DNA of 12,955 nt from an uncultured Achromobacter sp. (GTDB taxonomy: Bacteria > Pseudomonadota > Gammaproteobacteria > Burkholderiales > Burkholderiaceae_B), in assembly GCA_913775005.1 (NCBI GenBank), contig CAJYKY010000513.1, positions 1 to 12,955 of the forward strand. Reading direction: 5' to 3'. The notes under the pieces are model-generated. The model saw only the letters and a program-made list of their open reading frames with translations. It made no database searches and was not told the origin of the DNA. Shown here piece after piece: positions 6,582 through 12,955 of the stretch. Made by a program: the position numbers and the translations under genes. The first letter of the stretch is position 1; each line of letters opens with the position of its first letter.

Positions 6582-7736
6582 TTACTTCTCGATGACGTAC
6601 TTGCCGTCCTTGGTCACGCTGACGATCGGCGCCTGGTCGGCGTCGTAGCCGGCGGGCTTGCCGGCGCGATCGTTGGCTTGGCGGAACTTGAACGGGCCAG
6701 TGGCGCCGGTCCAGGTCACGGCCGGCAAGGCGTCGCGCAGGGCTGCACGGTCCTTGGCCAGTTCGCCGGTGATCTTGGTGTTCTTCAGCGCCTGAGCCAC
6801 GATGTACATGGCGTCATACGATTGCGCGGCGAACTGGTCGGGCGAACCGTTGAACTTGGCCTTGTAGGCGTCGATGAACTTGACGTTCTCGGGGGCCTTG
6901 TTCTCGATGGACCACGGGCTGCCGATCCACAGATTGTTCGACGCGCCACCCGGGGCCAGGTCGAAAATCTTGACGGAGTTCATGCCGTTGCCGCCGATGA
7001 CCGGCACGTTCAGGCCCAGTTGGCGCGCTTGCACCATGATCGGGGCGCCTTCGGCCAGCAGTGCGGACAGCACGATGGCGTCGGGGTTGGTGCCCTTGAT
7101 CTTGGTCAGCTGGGCTTTGAAGTCCACGTCGCCCTTGGCGAACGTTTCGGTCGTGGTAACCGGGATCTTCTGGTCTTCCAGGGCCTTCTTGAAGTTGTCG
7201 TAGCCGCTCTTGGTGAAGACGTCGTCATTGCCGTAGAGCACTGCCACGTTCTTCAGGCCGGTCTTGGCCTTCACGGTGGAGATGGTGGCCGGCAGCACGT
7301 CGGCTTCGGTAACCGAATTGCGGAACACGTAGTTGCCGATGGACGTGATGCCGTCGGCGGTGTTGGACGTGCCGAAGGCGACCGTCTTGGCAGCCTGGGC
7401 GATCGGGTCGGCGGCTTGGGCCGAGTTCGACAGCGTCGGGCCGAAGACCATCAGGACGTTGTCCTTGAAGATCAGTTTCTTGAAGACGTTGATGGCCTCT
7501 TCTTTCTTGCCTTGTTCGTCCTCAACCACCAGCACGAGCTTGTTGCCGTTGATACCACCCGCGGCATTGATTTCGTCAGCGGCAAGCTGGAAACCATTGC
7601 GGATCGACACGCCGTACTGAGCGGCGCCGCCGGACAGGGCTTCCGCCACACCCAGCTTGATGTCAGCCGCGTGCGCAGCCGGGACGATACCGGCGGCGAT
7701 CAGCGCGGCCAGCAGCTTCTTGGTCTTGGATTGCAT
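6582..7736 (-). CDS. livK: Branched-chain amino acid ABC importer receptor
   Basis: The periplasmic substrate-binding protein of the adjacent importer, 384 residues, of the Leu/Ile/Val-binding type (Peripla_BP_6). A Sec signal peptide occupies residues 1-23 (KTKK, hydrophobic core, AHA then A). The mature protein begins ADIKLGVAEALSGGAAQYG, the usual ligand-site strand and Ser/Gly loop, and continues with AADEINAAGGINGNKL. The frame is open 32 codons further, but the ATG at 7736 directly precedes the signal peptide and has AGGGTGG upstream. It is the first gene of the operon. The exact ligand (Leu/Ile/Val, another amino acid, or an aromatic acid) cannot be told from sequence; the symbol reflects family and position. 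Confidence 0.88.
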   Translation of the reverse strand: MQSKTKKLLAALIAAGIVPAAHAADIKLGVAEALSGGAAQYGVSIRNGFQLAADEINAAGGINGNKLVLVVEDEQGKKEEAINVFKKLIFKDNVLMVFGPTLSNSAQAADPIAQAAKTVAFGTSNTADGITSIGNYVFRNSVTEADVLPATISTVKAKTGLKNVAVLYGNDDVFTKSGYDNFKKALEDQKIPVTTTETFAKGDVDFKAQLTKIKGTNPDAIVLSALLAEGAPIMVQARQLGLNVPVIGGNGMNSVKIFDLAPGGASNNLWIGSPWSIENKAPENVKFIDAYKAKFNGSPDQFAAQSYDAMYIVAQALKNTKITGELAKDRAALRDALPAVTWTGATGPFKFRQANDRAGKPAGYDADQAPIVSVTKDGKYVIEK

Positions 7737-7880
7737 GGTTTGATACCACCCTAAAGTCTGTCTCGGAATATTGGTAATCCGGGCTGGTGTAATCCCGCCG
7801 GATTGACGCCATATGCCGCCTAAAGGCGCCACGATTGCGCGTCAAGACCCGGGATATTACTCCTTTGTATCAGGCCGATA

Positions 7881-7897
7881 CTCGAATGTGGTTCGAG
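7881..7897. promoter_or_regulatory. Inverted repeat upstream of the liv operon
   Basis: A perfect 6-5-6 inverted repeat, CTCGAA-TGTGG-TTCGAG, lies about 145 bp before the receptor start. It could be a regulator-binding site for the liv operon. The 7737-7926 stretch must hold the liv promoter. Candidates on the minus strand are a TTGACG at 7840-7845 without a good -10, an extended -10 TGATACAAA near 7866-7874, and TAATAT at 7854-7859, none convincing. Confidence 0.3.
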
Positions 7898-7926
7898 AAA
7901 AGCCCGAAAACCGCCCATTTTTTTGT

Positions 7927-7955
7927 AAAAAATGCGGGTTTACTAGCAAAAACCC
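7927..7955 (-). terminator. Intrinsic terminator after the TRAP receptor gene
   Basis: On the minus-strand transcript, GGGTTT and AAACCC (7950-7955 and 7936-7941) form a stem with an eight-base loop, followed after three bases by six U (7932-7927). It lies about 43 nt after the TRAP receptor stop and isolates that gene from the liv operon. Confidence 0.6.
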
Positions 7956-7961
7956 TACTTT

Positions 7962-7989
7962 TCACCGAATGCCATTCGGCCTTCGGTGA
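7962..7989 (-). other. Hairpin just after the TRAP receptor stop
   Basis: Arms TCACCGAA and TTCGGTGA (8 bp) enclose a 12-base loop; an alternative shorter stem CCGAAT/ATTCGG exists inside the same sequence. No U-run follows directly, so it probably protects or precedes the terminator at 7927-7955 rather than ending transcription itself. Confidence 0.45.
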
Positions 7990-7997
7990 GTCCTCCC

Positions 7998-9092
7998 TTA
8001 CCTGCCCGATAGCGCCACGCCTAGGTATTGGCCGTAAGCACTTTCGGTCAGTCGGAACCACGGCATCTCGCTGTCGCGAAAGCCCATGCAACTGTCGTGT
8101 ATCGCCTTGAACTTCGGGTCTTTGGCGGCCAAGTCCTTGTAGACCTGCTGCGTTGTTTCAAACGCCGAATCCAGAATGGCGCGCGGAAATGTGCGAATTT
8201 GCGTGCCGTTCGACGTCAATTGCGCCAATGCCATCGGATTGCGCGCATCGTAGCGCGCTGTCATCGCGCCGTGTGCCGCCAGCGACGCCGCCTGCACCAC
8301 CGCCTGATAATGCTTGGGCAGCTTATTCCAGGCCTCGTCATTGATATAGAGCGACAGCTGTTCGGCCGGCGCCCACCATCCGGGTGCGTAGTAATACTTA
8401 GCTACTTTATTCAAGCCCAGCTTGTCGTCGTCATACGCGCCCGCGCCTGCGATGGCTTGCAGACCGTCTTTGTCGAAGGCTTCGGCCAAAGGCTTGCCAT
8501 CGGCCGGCTGCGGCGCCACGCCCAGGCGCGCCAGCACCTCGGCCGGCAAGCCGCTGACGCGAATTTTCAGATCTTTCAGATCGCCCAGCCGCTTGATTTC
8601 CTTGACGTACCAGCCGCCCATCTGCGCGCCGGTATTGCCCAGCGGAAAATTGATGATTTTTTCCGGCTTGAAGAGTTCGCGGGTCAGGCGCAGGCCGTCC
8701 CCTTCGCTCATCCAGGCATTCATCTGGCGCGCGTTCAGCCCGAACGGCACGCCCGCATCGAAGGCAAAGGCGGGATTCTTGGCGTAGAACTGGCGCGACG
8801 AGCCATGGCCGCACTCGACTTTGCTGGTGGAGACGGCTTCCAGCAAGTCGGCGGCGGCAACGATCTCGCCTTCAGGAAAGTGGCGGATGTTGAATTTGCC
8901 GCCGGTGGCTTCCGTGACGAATTTGCAGAAGTGCTCGCCCGCGCCGATACGCAAATCCAGCGCGGCAGGAAACGCGGACGCGAGCCGCCAGCTGACCGAC
9001 GGCATGTCCTGCGCGAACGCGGGCGCGCTGACGGCGGCCCCCGTGGCAACGGCCCCAAACCCGGCGTGCTTCAAGAATGAACGTCGTTGCAT
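7998..9092 (-). CDS. TRAP transporter receptor, DctP/TakP-like, orphan
   Basis: A periplasmic solute receptor of the TRAP type, 364 residues. The N terminus QRRSFLK followed by a hydrophobic stretch and AFA-QD is a Tat signal (residues 1-28), so it is probably exported folded. Family marks are VPFGLNARQMNAWMSEGDG (115-133), LGNTGAQMGGWYVKEI (151-166), and the DLKIRVSG loop with Arg178 that would bind the ligand carboxylate. YDDDKLG is at about 220-226 and YYYAPGWW at 233-240. The motif before YDDDKLG, which I recall as TEWVGP in the pyruvate/2-oxoacid receptor TakP, here reads IAGAGA. The ATG has an AAGGAG site 7 nt upstream. No dctQ or dctM membrane gene is adjacent, so it must use subunits encoded elsewhere or act otherwise. 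It lies 61 nt after pmbA and may be co-transcribed with it. Confidence 0.85.
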   Translation of the reverse strand: MQRRSFLKHAGFGAVATGAAVSAPAFAQDMPSVSWRLASAFPAALDLRIGAGEHFCKFVTEATGGKFNIRHFPEGEIVAAADLLEAVSTSKVECGHGSSRQFYAKNPAFAFDAGVPFGLNARQMNAWMSEGDGLRLTRELFKPEKIINFPLGNTGAQMGGWYVKEIKRLGDLKDLKIRVSGLPAEVLARLGVAPQPADGKPLAEAFDKDGLQAIAGAGAYDDDKLGLNKVAKYYYAPGWWAPAEQLSLYINDEAWNKLPKHYQAVVQAASLAAHGAMTARYDARNPMALAQLTSNGTQIRTFPRAILDSAFETTQQVYKDLAAKDPKFKAIHDSCMGFRDSEMPWFRLTESAYGQYLGVALSGR

Positions 9093-9153
9093 CGCTTTGC
9101 TCCTTGCCAGCAGGCTCAGGGATTCTGAGAGACTTCGGGACCTTGCCGCCGGA

Positions 9154-10518
9154 TCACGCGCCTGCGATCGCCATTTGCTCGATCAGGATCGAGCCCGTGG
9201 TCTTGGTGCCGCGCGAAATGGTGTCCGCGCCCACCGCGACGATCTGCTGGAACATATCAGCCAGATTGCCCGCGATGGTGACTTCCTGCACCGCGTGCTG
9301 AATCTTGCCGTTTTCTACCCAGTAGCCGAACGCGCCGCGCGAGTAGTCGCCGGTGACGTAGTTGACGCCCTGGCCGATCAGCTCGGTGACCAGGAAGCCC
9401 GTGCCCATTTTCTTGAGCATGGCTTCAAAGTCATCGCCGCGCTGGGTCTGCGTAGAGCTGAACACCAGGTTGTGCGAACCGCCCGCGTTGCCCGTGGTGG
9501 TCATGCCCAGCTTGCGAGCGGTGTAGGAAGACAGGAAATAGCCTTCCAGCACGCCGGCCGACACAACGTTGCGGCGGCGCGTGCGCACGCCTTCGTCGTC
9601 AAACGGCGAGCTGCCCATGGCACCCGCGATGTGCGGGTCTTCGGTCAGGTTGATGTGCTTGGGGAAGATGGGCTTGCCCAGCGAATCGACCAGGAAGCTG
9701 GCCTTGCGGTACAGCGATCCGCCATTGACCGCTTGCGTCAGCGCCCCCACCAGGCCCAGCGCCAGCGGCGCTTCGAACAGCACCGGGAACTTGCCGGTGC
9801 GGATGCGGCGGGCCGACAGGCGCGACAGCGTGCGTTCGGCGGCGTAGCGGCCAACGGCCTCGGGCGAGGCCAAGTTGGCCGGATCGCGCTCGGACGTGTA
9901 CCAGTAGTCGCGCTGCATGCCGTTGCCCCGGCCCGCGATGGGGGCCACAGACAGGCTGTGGCGCGAATAGGGGTAACCGCCCAAAAAGCCACGGGTGTTG
10001 CCCATGACGAATTGGCCTTCATAAGTACCCACCGTGGCGCCGTCGGTATTCGTGATGCGGGCATCGACGTCGCGGGCGGCGCGTTCGGCGCGCAGCGCCA
10101 GTTCGGCCGCTTCTTCGGTAGAGACGGTCCACGCGTGGTGCAAGTCCAGATCGGGGAATTCGGTGGCGATCTGGTCGGCGTCCGGCAGGCCGGCAGCCGG
10201 GTCGGCTGCGGTATGGCGGGCGATGTGCCAGGCCGCTTCCACCGTCTGGCGCAGCGCCGCTTCGGAAAAGTCAGAGGTCGAGGCGGAGCCGCGGCTCTGG
10301 CCGGCGTACACCGTCAGGTCCAGCGAGCGGTCGCGCGTCTGCTCGACGGTTTCGATATCGTTCTTGCGAACCGAGACTGACAGTCCCAGGCTTTCCGAGA
10401 CTTCCGCCGCCGCGTCCGAGGCGCCAATCTGGCGCGCATAGGCAAGGGTTTGCTCGACGAGTTCGGAGAAACGGGCGTGATTCGCCGCCAGCGGCAGGGA
10501 TGAGGAGGATTTAACCAT
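9154..10518 (-). CDS. pmbA: TldE/PmbA, metalloprotease complex subunit
   Basis: PmbA (TldE) forms a complex with the zinc peptidase TldD, known for microcin B17 maturation, CcdA degradation and other peptide processing in the cytoplasm. The 454-residue length is close to E. coli PmbA (450). Typical stretches are the C-terminal-half GNAGGSHNL (343-351) and VTGDYSRGAFGYWVENG (388-404). No HExxxH zinc motif is seen, as expected for TldE rather than TldD. The frame is open 23 codons upstream, reaching into darP, but the ATG at 10518 fits the family length and the predicted promoter. It is divergent from darP, the same pairing as pmbA/yjgA in E. coli; tldD is not in the window. Confidence 0.93.
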   Translation of the reverse strand: MVKSSSSLPLAANHARFSELVEQTLAYARQIGASDAAAEVSESLGLSVSVRKNDIETVEQTRDRSLDLTVYAGQSRGSASTSDFSEAALRQTVEAAWHIARHTAADPAAGLPDADQIATEFPDLDLHHAWTVSTEEAAELALRAERAARDVDARITNTDGATVGTYEGQFVMGNTRGFLGGYPYSRHSLSVAPIAGRGNGMQRDYWYTSERDPANLASPEAVGRYAAERTLSRLSARRIRTGKFPVLFEAPLALGLVGALTQAVNGGSLYRKASFLVDSLGKPIFPKHINLTEDPHIAGAMGSSPFDDEGVRTRRRNVVSAGVLEGYFLSSYTARKLGMTTTGNAGGSHNLVFSSTQTQRGDDFEAMLKKMGTGFLVTELIGQGVNYVTGDYSRGAFGYWVENGKIQHAVQEVTIAGNLADMFQQIVAVGADTISRGTKTTGSILIEQMAIAGA

Positions 10519-10542
10519 TGCTGTCCAATTTGCAGAGACGGT

Positions 10543-10549
10543 TATCATA
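10543..10549. promoter_or_regulatory. Shared divergent -10 between pmbA and darP
   Basis: The heptamer TATCATA serves as TATCAT on the plus strand (10543-10548) and TATGAT on the minus strand (10549-10544). Transcription would start about 22 nt before the darP ATG and about 19 nt before the pmbA ATG. Both -35 regions are weak: TTGCTG at 19 bp on plus, AACTGC at 17 bp on minus. This is the only promoter-like sequence in the 58-bp gap. Confidence 0.55.
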
Positions 10550-10576
10550 GCCAAGTCTGTCATTGCGCAGTTTTCC

Positions 10577-11128
10577 ATGAATTCCAATATTGAAGAAGAA
10601 TCCGTCGACGACGGTTACGACGAGAACGGCTACGACCGTCCCAGCAAGTCCCAGGTCAAGCGTGAAATGCACGCGCTGCTGGACTTGGGCAAACAGCTGA
10701 TCGAACTGTCTCCTGACCGCCTGAAGCAATTGCCGCTGGCCGAACGCCTCTATGAAGCGATCCGCATGGCGCAACGCACCACGGGCCGCGAAGGCCGCCG
10801 CCGTCAGGTCCACTTCGTGGGCAAGCTGATGCGCGACGCGCCCGCTGACGAGATCCGCGCCCAGCTCGACGTCTGGGAAAACGGCTCGCGCGAAGAAACC
10901 GCCGCCATGCATCGCCTGGAAGGTCTGCGCGACCGCCTGCTGGACGATGACGAGGTGCTGACCAAGCTGCTGTCGAACAACCCGCAAGCCGATGCGCAAC
11001 AATTGCGCACGCTGATCCGCGCCGCACGCAAGGAACGCCAGGGCAACGCCGCGCTGCTGCAAGGCCAGGAGCCGCAGAAAAAGCATTACCGCGCGCTGTT
11101 CCAGGCGCTCAAGACCCTGACGCTCTGA
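10577..11128 (+). CDS. darP: Ribosome maturation factor DarP (YjgA, DUF615)
   Basis: DarP (YjgA) associates with late 50S precursors and helps mature the peptidyl-transferase centre. The 183-residue product equals the E. coli length. It has an acidic N terminus (EEESVDDGYDENGYD), the conserved PSKSQVKREMHALLDLGKQL, RRRQVHFVGKLMR in the middle, and a helical basic C-terminal part ending KKHYRALFQALKTL. It is almost entirely alpha-helical by composition. No strong ribosome-binding site is visible before the ATG. It is followed after 33 nt by the carboxylesterase gene on the same strand, probably as one transcript. Confidence 0.93.
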   Translation: MNSNIEEESVDDGYDENGYDRPSKSQVKREMHALLDLGKQLIELSPDRLKQLPLAERLYEAIRMAQRTTGREGRRRQVHFVGKLMRDAPADEIRAQLDVWENGSREETAAMHRLEGLRDRLLDDDEVLTKLLSNNPQADAQQLRTLIRAARKERQGNAALLQGQEPQKKHYRALFQALKTLTL

Positions 11129-11161
11129 TCCCCCTACCCTGACCATTCCTGCCGGCCGTCC

Positions 11162-11839
11162 ATGAACGCTTCCACCGACCTGCTCGATTGCATCGAGATC
11201 GAAACCGCCCCCAACCCCACGCACGCCGTCATCTGGCTGCACGGTCTGGGCGCCGATGGCAACGACTTCGCGCCGATCGTGCCGGAACTGGATCTGCCCC
11301 GCAGCCTGGGCGTGCGCTTCGTTTTTCCGAACGCGCCCGTGCAACGCGTCACCATCAATAACGGGACGGCGATGCGTTCCTGGTACGACATCCTGGTGAT
11401 GGACCTGGTGCGCGTGGAAGACAGCAAGGGCATCCGCGCGTCGGAAGCTGAAATCCACAAGCTGATCGCGCGCGAAAACGCGCGGGGCATCCCCACGTCC
11501 AACATCGTGTTGGCGGGATTCTCGCAAGGCAGCGCCATGACGCTGCATACGGGCTTGCGCTTGAAGGAAAAACTGGCGGGGATGATGGCGCTGTCGGGCT
11601 ATCTGCCGCTGGTGGATACCGCTGAAGCCGAACGCCACAACGCCAACAACGCCACGCCGATCTTCATGGCTCACGGTCAGTACGACCCGGTGGTGGCGCT
11701 GGCGCGCGCCGAAGCCTCGCGCACCGAACTGCAACGGCTGGGCTACGACGTGCGCTGGCACACGTACCCGATGCCGCATTCGGTCTGCGCCGAGGAAGTG
11801 CGCGATATTTCTGCCTTCCTGAACGACGTTCTGCGCTGA
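11162..11839 (+). CDS. Phospholipase/carboxylesterase family hydrolase
   Basis: An alpha/beta hydrolase of the small carboxylesterase / acyl-protein thioesterase family (PF02230), 225 residues, the usual size, and cytoplasmic (no signal peptide). The catalytic triad is visible: Ser121 in GFSQGSAM, Asp175 in HGQYDPVV and His206 in MPHSV. The oxyanion region WLHGLGADGNDF (25-36) and SWYDI (73-77) are also typical. Close relatives hydrolyse short-chain esters; the natural substrate is unknown. No clear ribosome-binding site precedes the ATG, so coupling to darP 33 nt upstream is plausible. The pair also stands next to genes unrelated to lipid metabolism, so context gives no substrate clue. Confidence 0.92.
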   Translation: MNASTDLLDCIEIETAPNPTHAVIWLHGLGADGNDFAPIVPELDLPRSLGVRFVFPNAPVQRVTINNGTAMRSWYDILVMDLVRVEDSKGIRASEAEIHKLIARENARGIPTSNIVLAGFSQGSAMTLHTGLRLKEKLAGMMALSGYLPLVDTAEAERHNANNATPIFMAHGQYDPVVALARAEASRTELQRLGYDVRWHTYPMPHSVCAEEVRDISAFLNDVLR

Positions 11840-11847
11840 AGGCCCTG

Positions 11848-11866
11848 CCCCGGCTGCCTGCCGGGG
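11848..11866 (+). terminator. Weak terminator after the esterase gene
   Basis: A perfect 7-bp stem CCCCGGC/GCCGGGG with loop TGCCT begins 8 nt after the esterase stop. It is followed by AAAACCATTTTG, so the U-run is short and displaced. It is probably the 3' end of the darP-esterase transcript, with partial read-through possible. Confidence 0.55.
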
Positions 11867-11876
11867 AAAACCATTT

Positions 11877-11896
11877 TGTATACCAAGTGGTATTCA
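11877..11896. promoter_or_regulatory. Palindromic site TGTATACCAAGTGGTATTCA
   Basis: The core ATACCA-AG-TGGTAT (11880-11893) is a perfect inverted repeat, and the outer bases extend it to 9-bp half-sites with one mismatch. The TGGTAT/ATACCA halves are typical of GntR-family operators. It is followed directly by another perfect repeat, TTCAAG-C-CTTGAA (11893-11905), and a stem CAAGCCT/AGGCTTG (11895-11901 and 11912-11918). The right half contains GTATTCA, which recurs at 11986-11992. The likely target is the downstream binding-protein gene. Confidence 0.45.
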
Positions 11897-11960
11897 AGCC
11901 TTGAATTTTCCAGGCTTGGCTGGCGCTCGTCCATAGAGAAAAACGCCAATCGCAAAATGC

Positions 11961-11992
11961 TTGTCGCCTGTTTGTCTTGAATATAGTATTCA
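11961..11992 (+). promoter_or_regulatory. Promoter with overlapping operator
   Basis: A TTGTCG -35 (11961-11966) and TAGTAT -10 (11984-11989) are spaced by 17 bp. The -10 is embedded in the perfect inverted repeat TGAATA-TAG-TATTCA (11978-11992), so a dimeric protein bound there would block RNA polymerase. Transcription should begin near 11996-11997, at the ATG of a small upstream ORF. Confidence 0.5.
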
Positions 11993-11996
11993 GCCC

Positions 11997-12119
11997 ATGC
12001 CGCATTGGCCCGGGCGACGGATGTTCGGGCTTCCCTGTTGTTGTTGTCGATTCCATCCCTTTGGCCGTGCTGCGCCGGGTGTCGGCGTGCCATACAAGAC
12101 GCAGGAGAGAGTCCCGTGA
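11997..12119 (+). CDS. Possible 40-residue Cys-rich leader peptide (uORF)
   Basis: An open frame of 40 codons begins with ATG 8 nt after the predicted -10 and ends with a TGA that overlaps the GTG start of the binding-protein gene (GTGA, 12116-12119). The peptide begins MPHWPGRRMFGLPCCCCRF and ends KTQERVP. Four consecutive TGT codons (codons 14-17, 12036-12047) make a Cys4 run. An internal in-frame ATG at 12021 could also serve. No ribosome-binding site precedes the first ATG, but the predicted start of transcription would make it leaderless. Runs of one amino-acid codon in a leader ORF are the hallmark of attenuation or uORF sensing of that amino acid. Expression is unproven; the (TTG)n run could be chance. 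Confidence 0.4.
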   Translation: MPHWPGRRMFGLPCCCCRFHPFGRAAPGVGVPYKTQERVP

Positions 12120-12955
12120 AATCCTTGCCATTGCCCCGCTTGGCGGGCGCGGCGCTGCTCGCGCTGATTTGCCCGCTGGCCGCTCAGGCCGAAGCCCTGA
12201 ATCCTCCCGTCAAGGTGCGCTACGAAGAGGTCGTGCGTTCCATTCTTTACGTGCCCAAATACGTGGCGCTGTCCCAGGGCTACTTCAAGGACGCGGGCCT
12301 GGACGTGTCGATGAAAACGTCGCAAGGCACCGACAAGGGCATGACCGCCCTGCTGTCGGGCAGCGCCGACATCGTGCTGATCGGGCCCGAGGCGTCCATC
12401 TATGTGCAGAACAGCGAATCGCCGGTCAAGCCTAAGATCTTCGCGGGCCTGACTGCCACTGACGGCTTCTTCCTGCTGGCCCGCAAGCCGATCGACAAGT
12501 TCGACTGGTCCATGCTCAAGGGCAAGGAGGTCATCGGCTTCCGGCCCGGCTCAAATCCCATCGTGTTTCTGGAAACTGCGCTGCGCAAGCACGGCGTCGA
12601 TCCGCAAAAAGACGTGAAGCTGCTCAACAACATCGGCATCCCGGCGCGTGCGGGCGCCTGGATGGCGGGCCAGGGCGAATACGGCATCTTCCTGGAACCC
12701 GAAGCGGGCGAACTCGTGCGCAATGGCAAGGGTTATATCGTGGCGTCCGTGGGCCATGAAGTGGGCCAGGTGGACTACACCGTCTTTACCGCCACCGATA
12801 AATACATCCGCGACAACCCCAAGGTCATCCAGGCCTGGACGGATGTGGTGGCGCGCGCCGAGAAATATGTGAAAGACACGCCGGCCGCCGCGCTGGCCCC
12901 GCAGATCATGACCTACTTTCCCGGCATGGATCAGCGCGCGGTAACTGAAGCCATT
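12116..12955 (+). CDS. ABC importer binding protein, NMT1/THI5-like (partial)
   Basis: A periplasmic substrate-binding protein of the SsuA/TauA/THI5 superfamily, truncated by the window edge after 280 codons. The start is GTG, preceded at 8 nt by a strong AGGAG site. A Sec signal peptide covers residues 1-25 (MKSLPLPRLAG, hydrophobic core, AQA then E), without a lipobox. The mature protein shows SILYVPKYVALSQGYFKDAG (42-61), the family's 'accessible by import, high-affinity' N-lobe pattern; the QGTDKGMTALLSGSADI helix-strand (70-86); and WSMLKGKEVIGFRPGS (131-146) opening the second lobe. Ligand could be a sulfonate, a pyrimidine thiamine precursor, or another small molecule. It resembles an uncharacterised branch shared with Firmicutes (from memory). 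ATPase and permease genes are expected to the right. Confidence 0.88.
   Translation, partial: MKSLPLPRLAGAALLALICPLAAQAEALNPPVKVRYEEVVRSILYVPKYVALSQGYFKDAGLDVSMKTSQGTDKGMTALLSGSADIVLIGPEASIYVQNSESPVKPKIFAGLTATDGFFLLARKPIDKFDWSMLKGKEVIGFRPGSNPIVFLETALRKHGVDPQKDVKLLNNIGIPARAGAWMAGQGEYGIFLEPEAGELVRNGKGYIVASVGHEVGQVDYTVFTATDKYIRDNPKVIQAWTDVVARAEKYVKDTPAAALAPQIMTYFPGMDQRAVTEAI

Noticed and set aside
6084..7754. A 556-codon open frame on the plus strand antisense to the liv receptor and livH
   Set aside because: It is fully opposite well-recognised genes, has low-complexity His/Gln/Gly/Arg-rich composition and no recognisable domain; such long mirror frames are normal in GC-rich coding DNA.
9115..9129. 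A small inverted repeat CTCAG-GGATT-CTGAG between pmbA and the TRAP receptor gene
   Set aside because: Only 5-bp arms without a U-run; it does not qualify as a terminator and is short enough to be chance.
8821..10380. A 519-codon plus-strand frame opposite the TRAP receptor and pmbA
   Set aside because: It spans two genes antisense and the gap between them, with shadow-type composition and no motifs.
11993..12115. A TPP riboswitch ahead of the NMT1/THI5-like binding protein
   Set aside because: The conserved CTGAGA and ACCTGA type core elements of the TPP aptamer are missing, and the stretch is occupied by an open frame instead.

Overview
The window looks like chromosome of a high-GC betaproteobacterium, most likely Alcaligenaceae (Achromobacter/Bordetella group). 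The reasons are the strongly GC-biased third codon positions, the gene set (rplM-rpsI followed by argC and a DUF6776-type protein; pmbA divergent from darP), and the wealth of solute-binding proteins typical of that family. The genus is inference from recall, not from a search. No tRNA, rRNA, insertion sequence, integrase, CRISPR array or phage gene was seen.

Layout. Positions 66-10518 are all on the minus strand. Reading in the direction of transcription: pmbA (TldE peptidase subunit), an orphan Tat-exported TRAP receptor, and a terminator; then a complete five-gene branched-chain amino acid type ABC importer (livK-H-M-G-F) with a hairpin attenuator after livK; then rplM-rpsI (L13, S9) behind a structured 5' leader and closed by a strong UUCG-loop terminator; then argC (arginine synthesis) and a membrane-anchored coiled-coil protein. 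At the left edge a promoter points out of the window. To the right, darP, a carboxylesterase and a truncated NMT1/THI5-type ABC binding protein run on the plus strand. darP and pmbA share a 58-bp divergent promoter region.

How the genes work together. The liv cluster encodes a whole importer: periplasmic receptor, two permeases and two ATPases, with stop/start overlaps suggesting translational coupling. rplM-rpsI is the usual L13-S9 ribosomal pair, and darP also acts in large-subunit maturation. The rest is housekeeping or nutrient uptake.

Most interesting signals. (1) A 40-codon upstream ORF at 11997-12119 carries four consecutive Cys codons, starts about 8 nt after a predicted -10 (so could be leaderless) and ends in a GTGA overlap with the GTG start of the binding-protein gene; this suggests a cysteine-sensing leader peptide. 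(2) Tandem 17-nt inverted repeats 22 bp apart plus a further hairpin lie in the rplM leader. (3) Several inverted repeats sharing a GTATTCA half-site surround the promoter of the uORF/binding-protein gene. (4) A near-palindromic shared -10 lies between pmbA and darP. (5) The TRAP receptor resembles TakP but lacks the Glu-Trp ligand motif I recall for that family.
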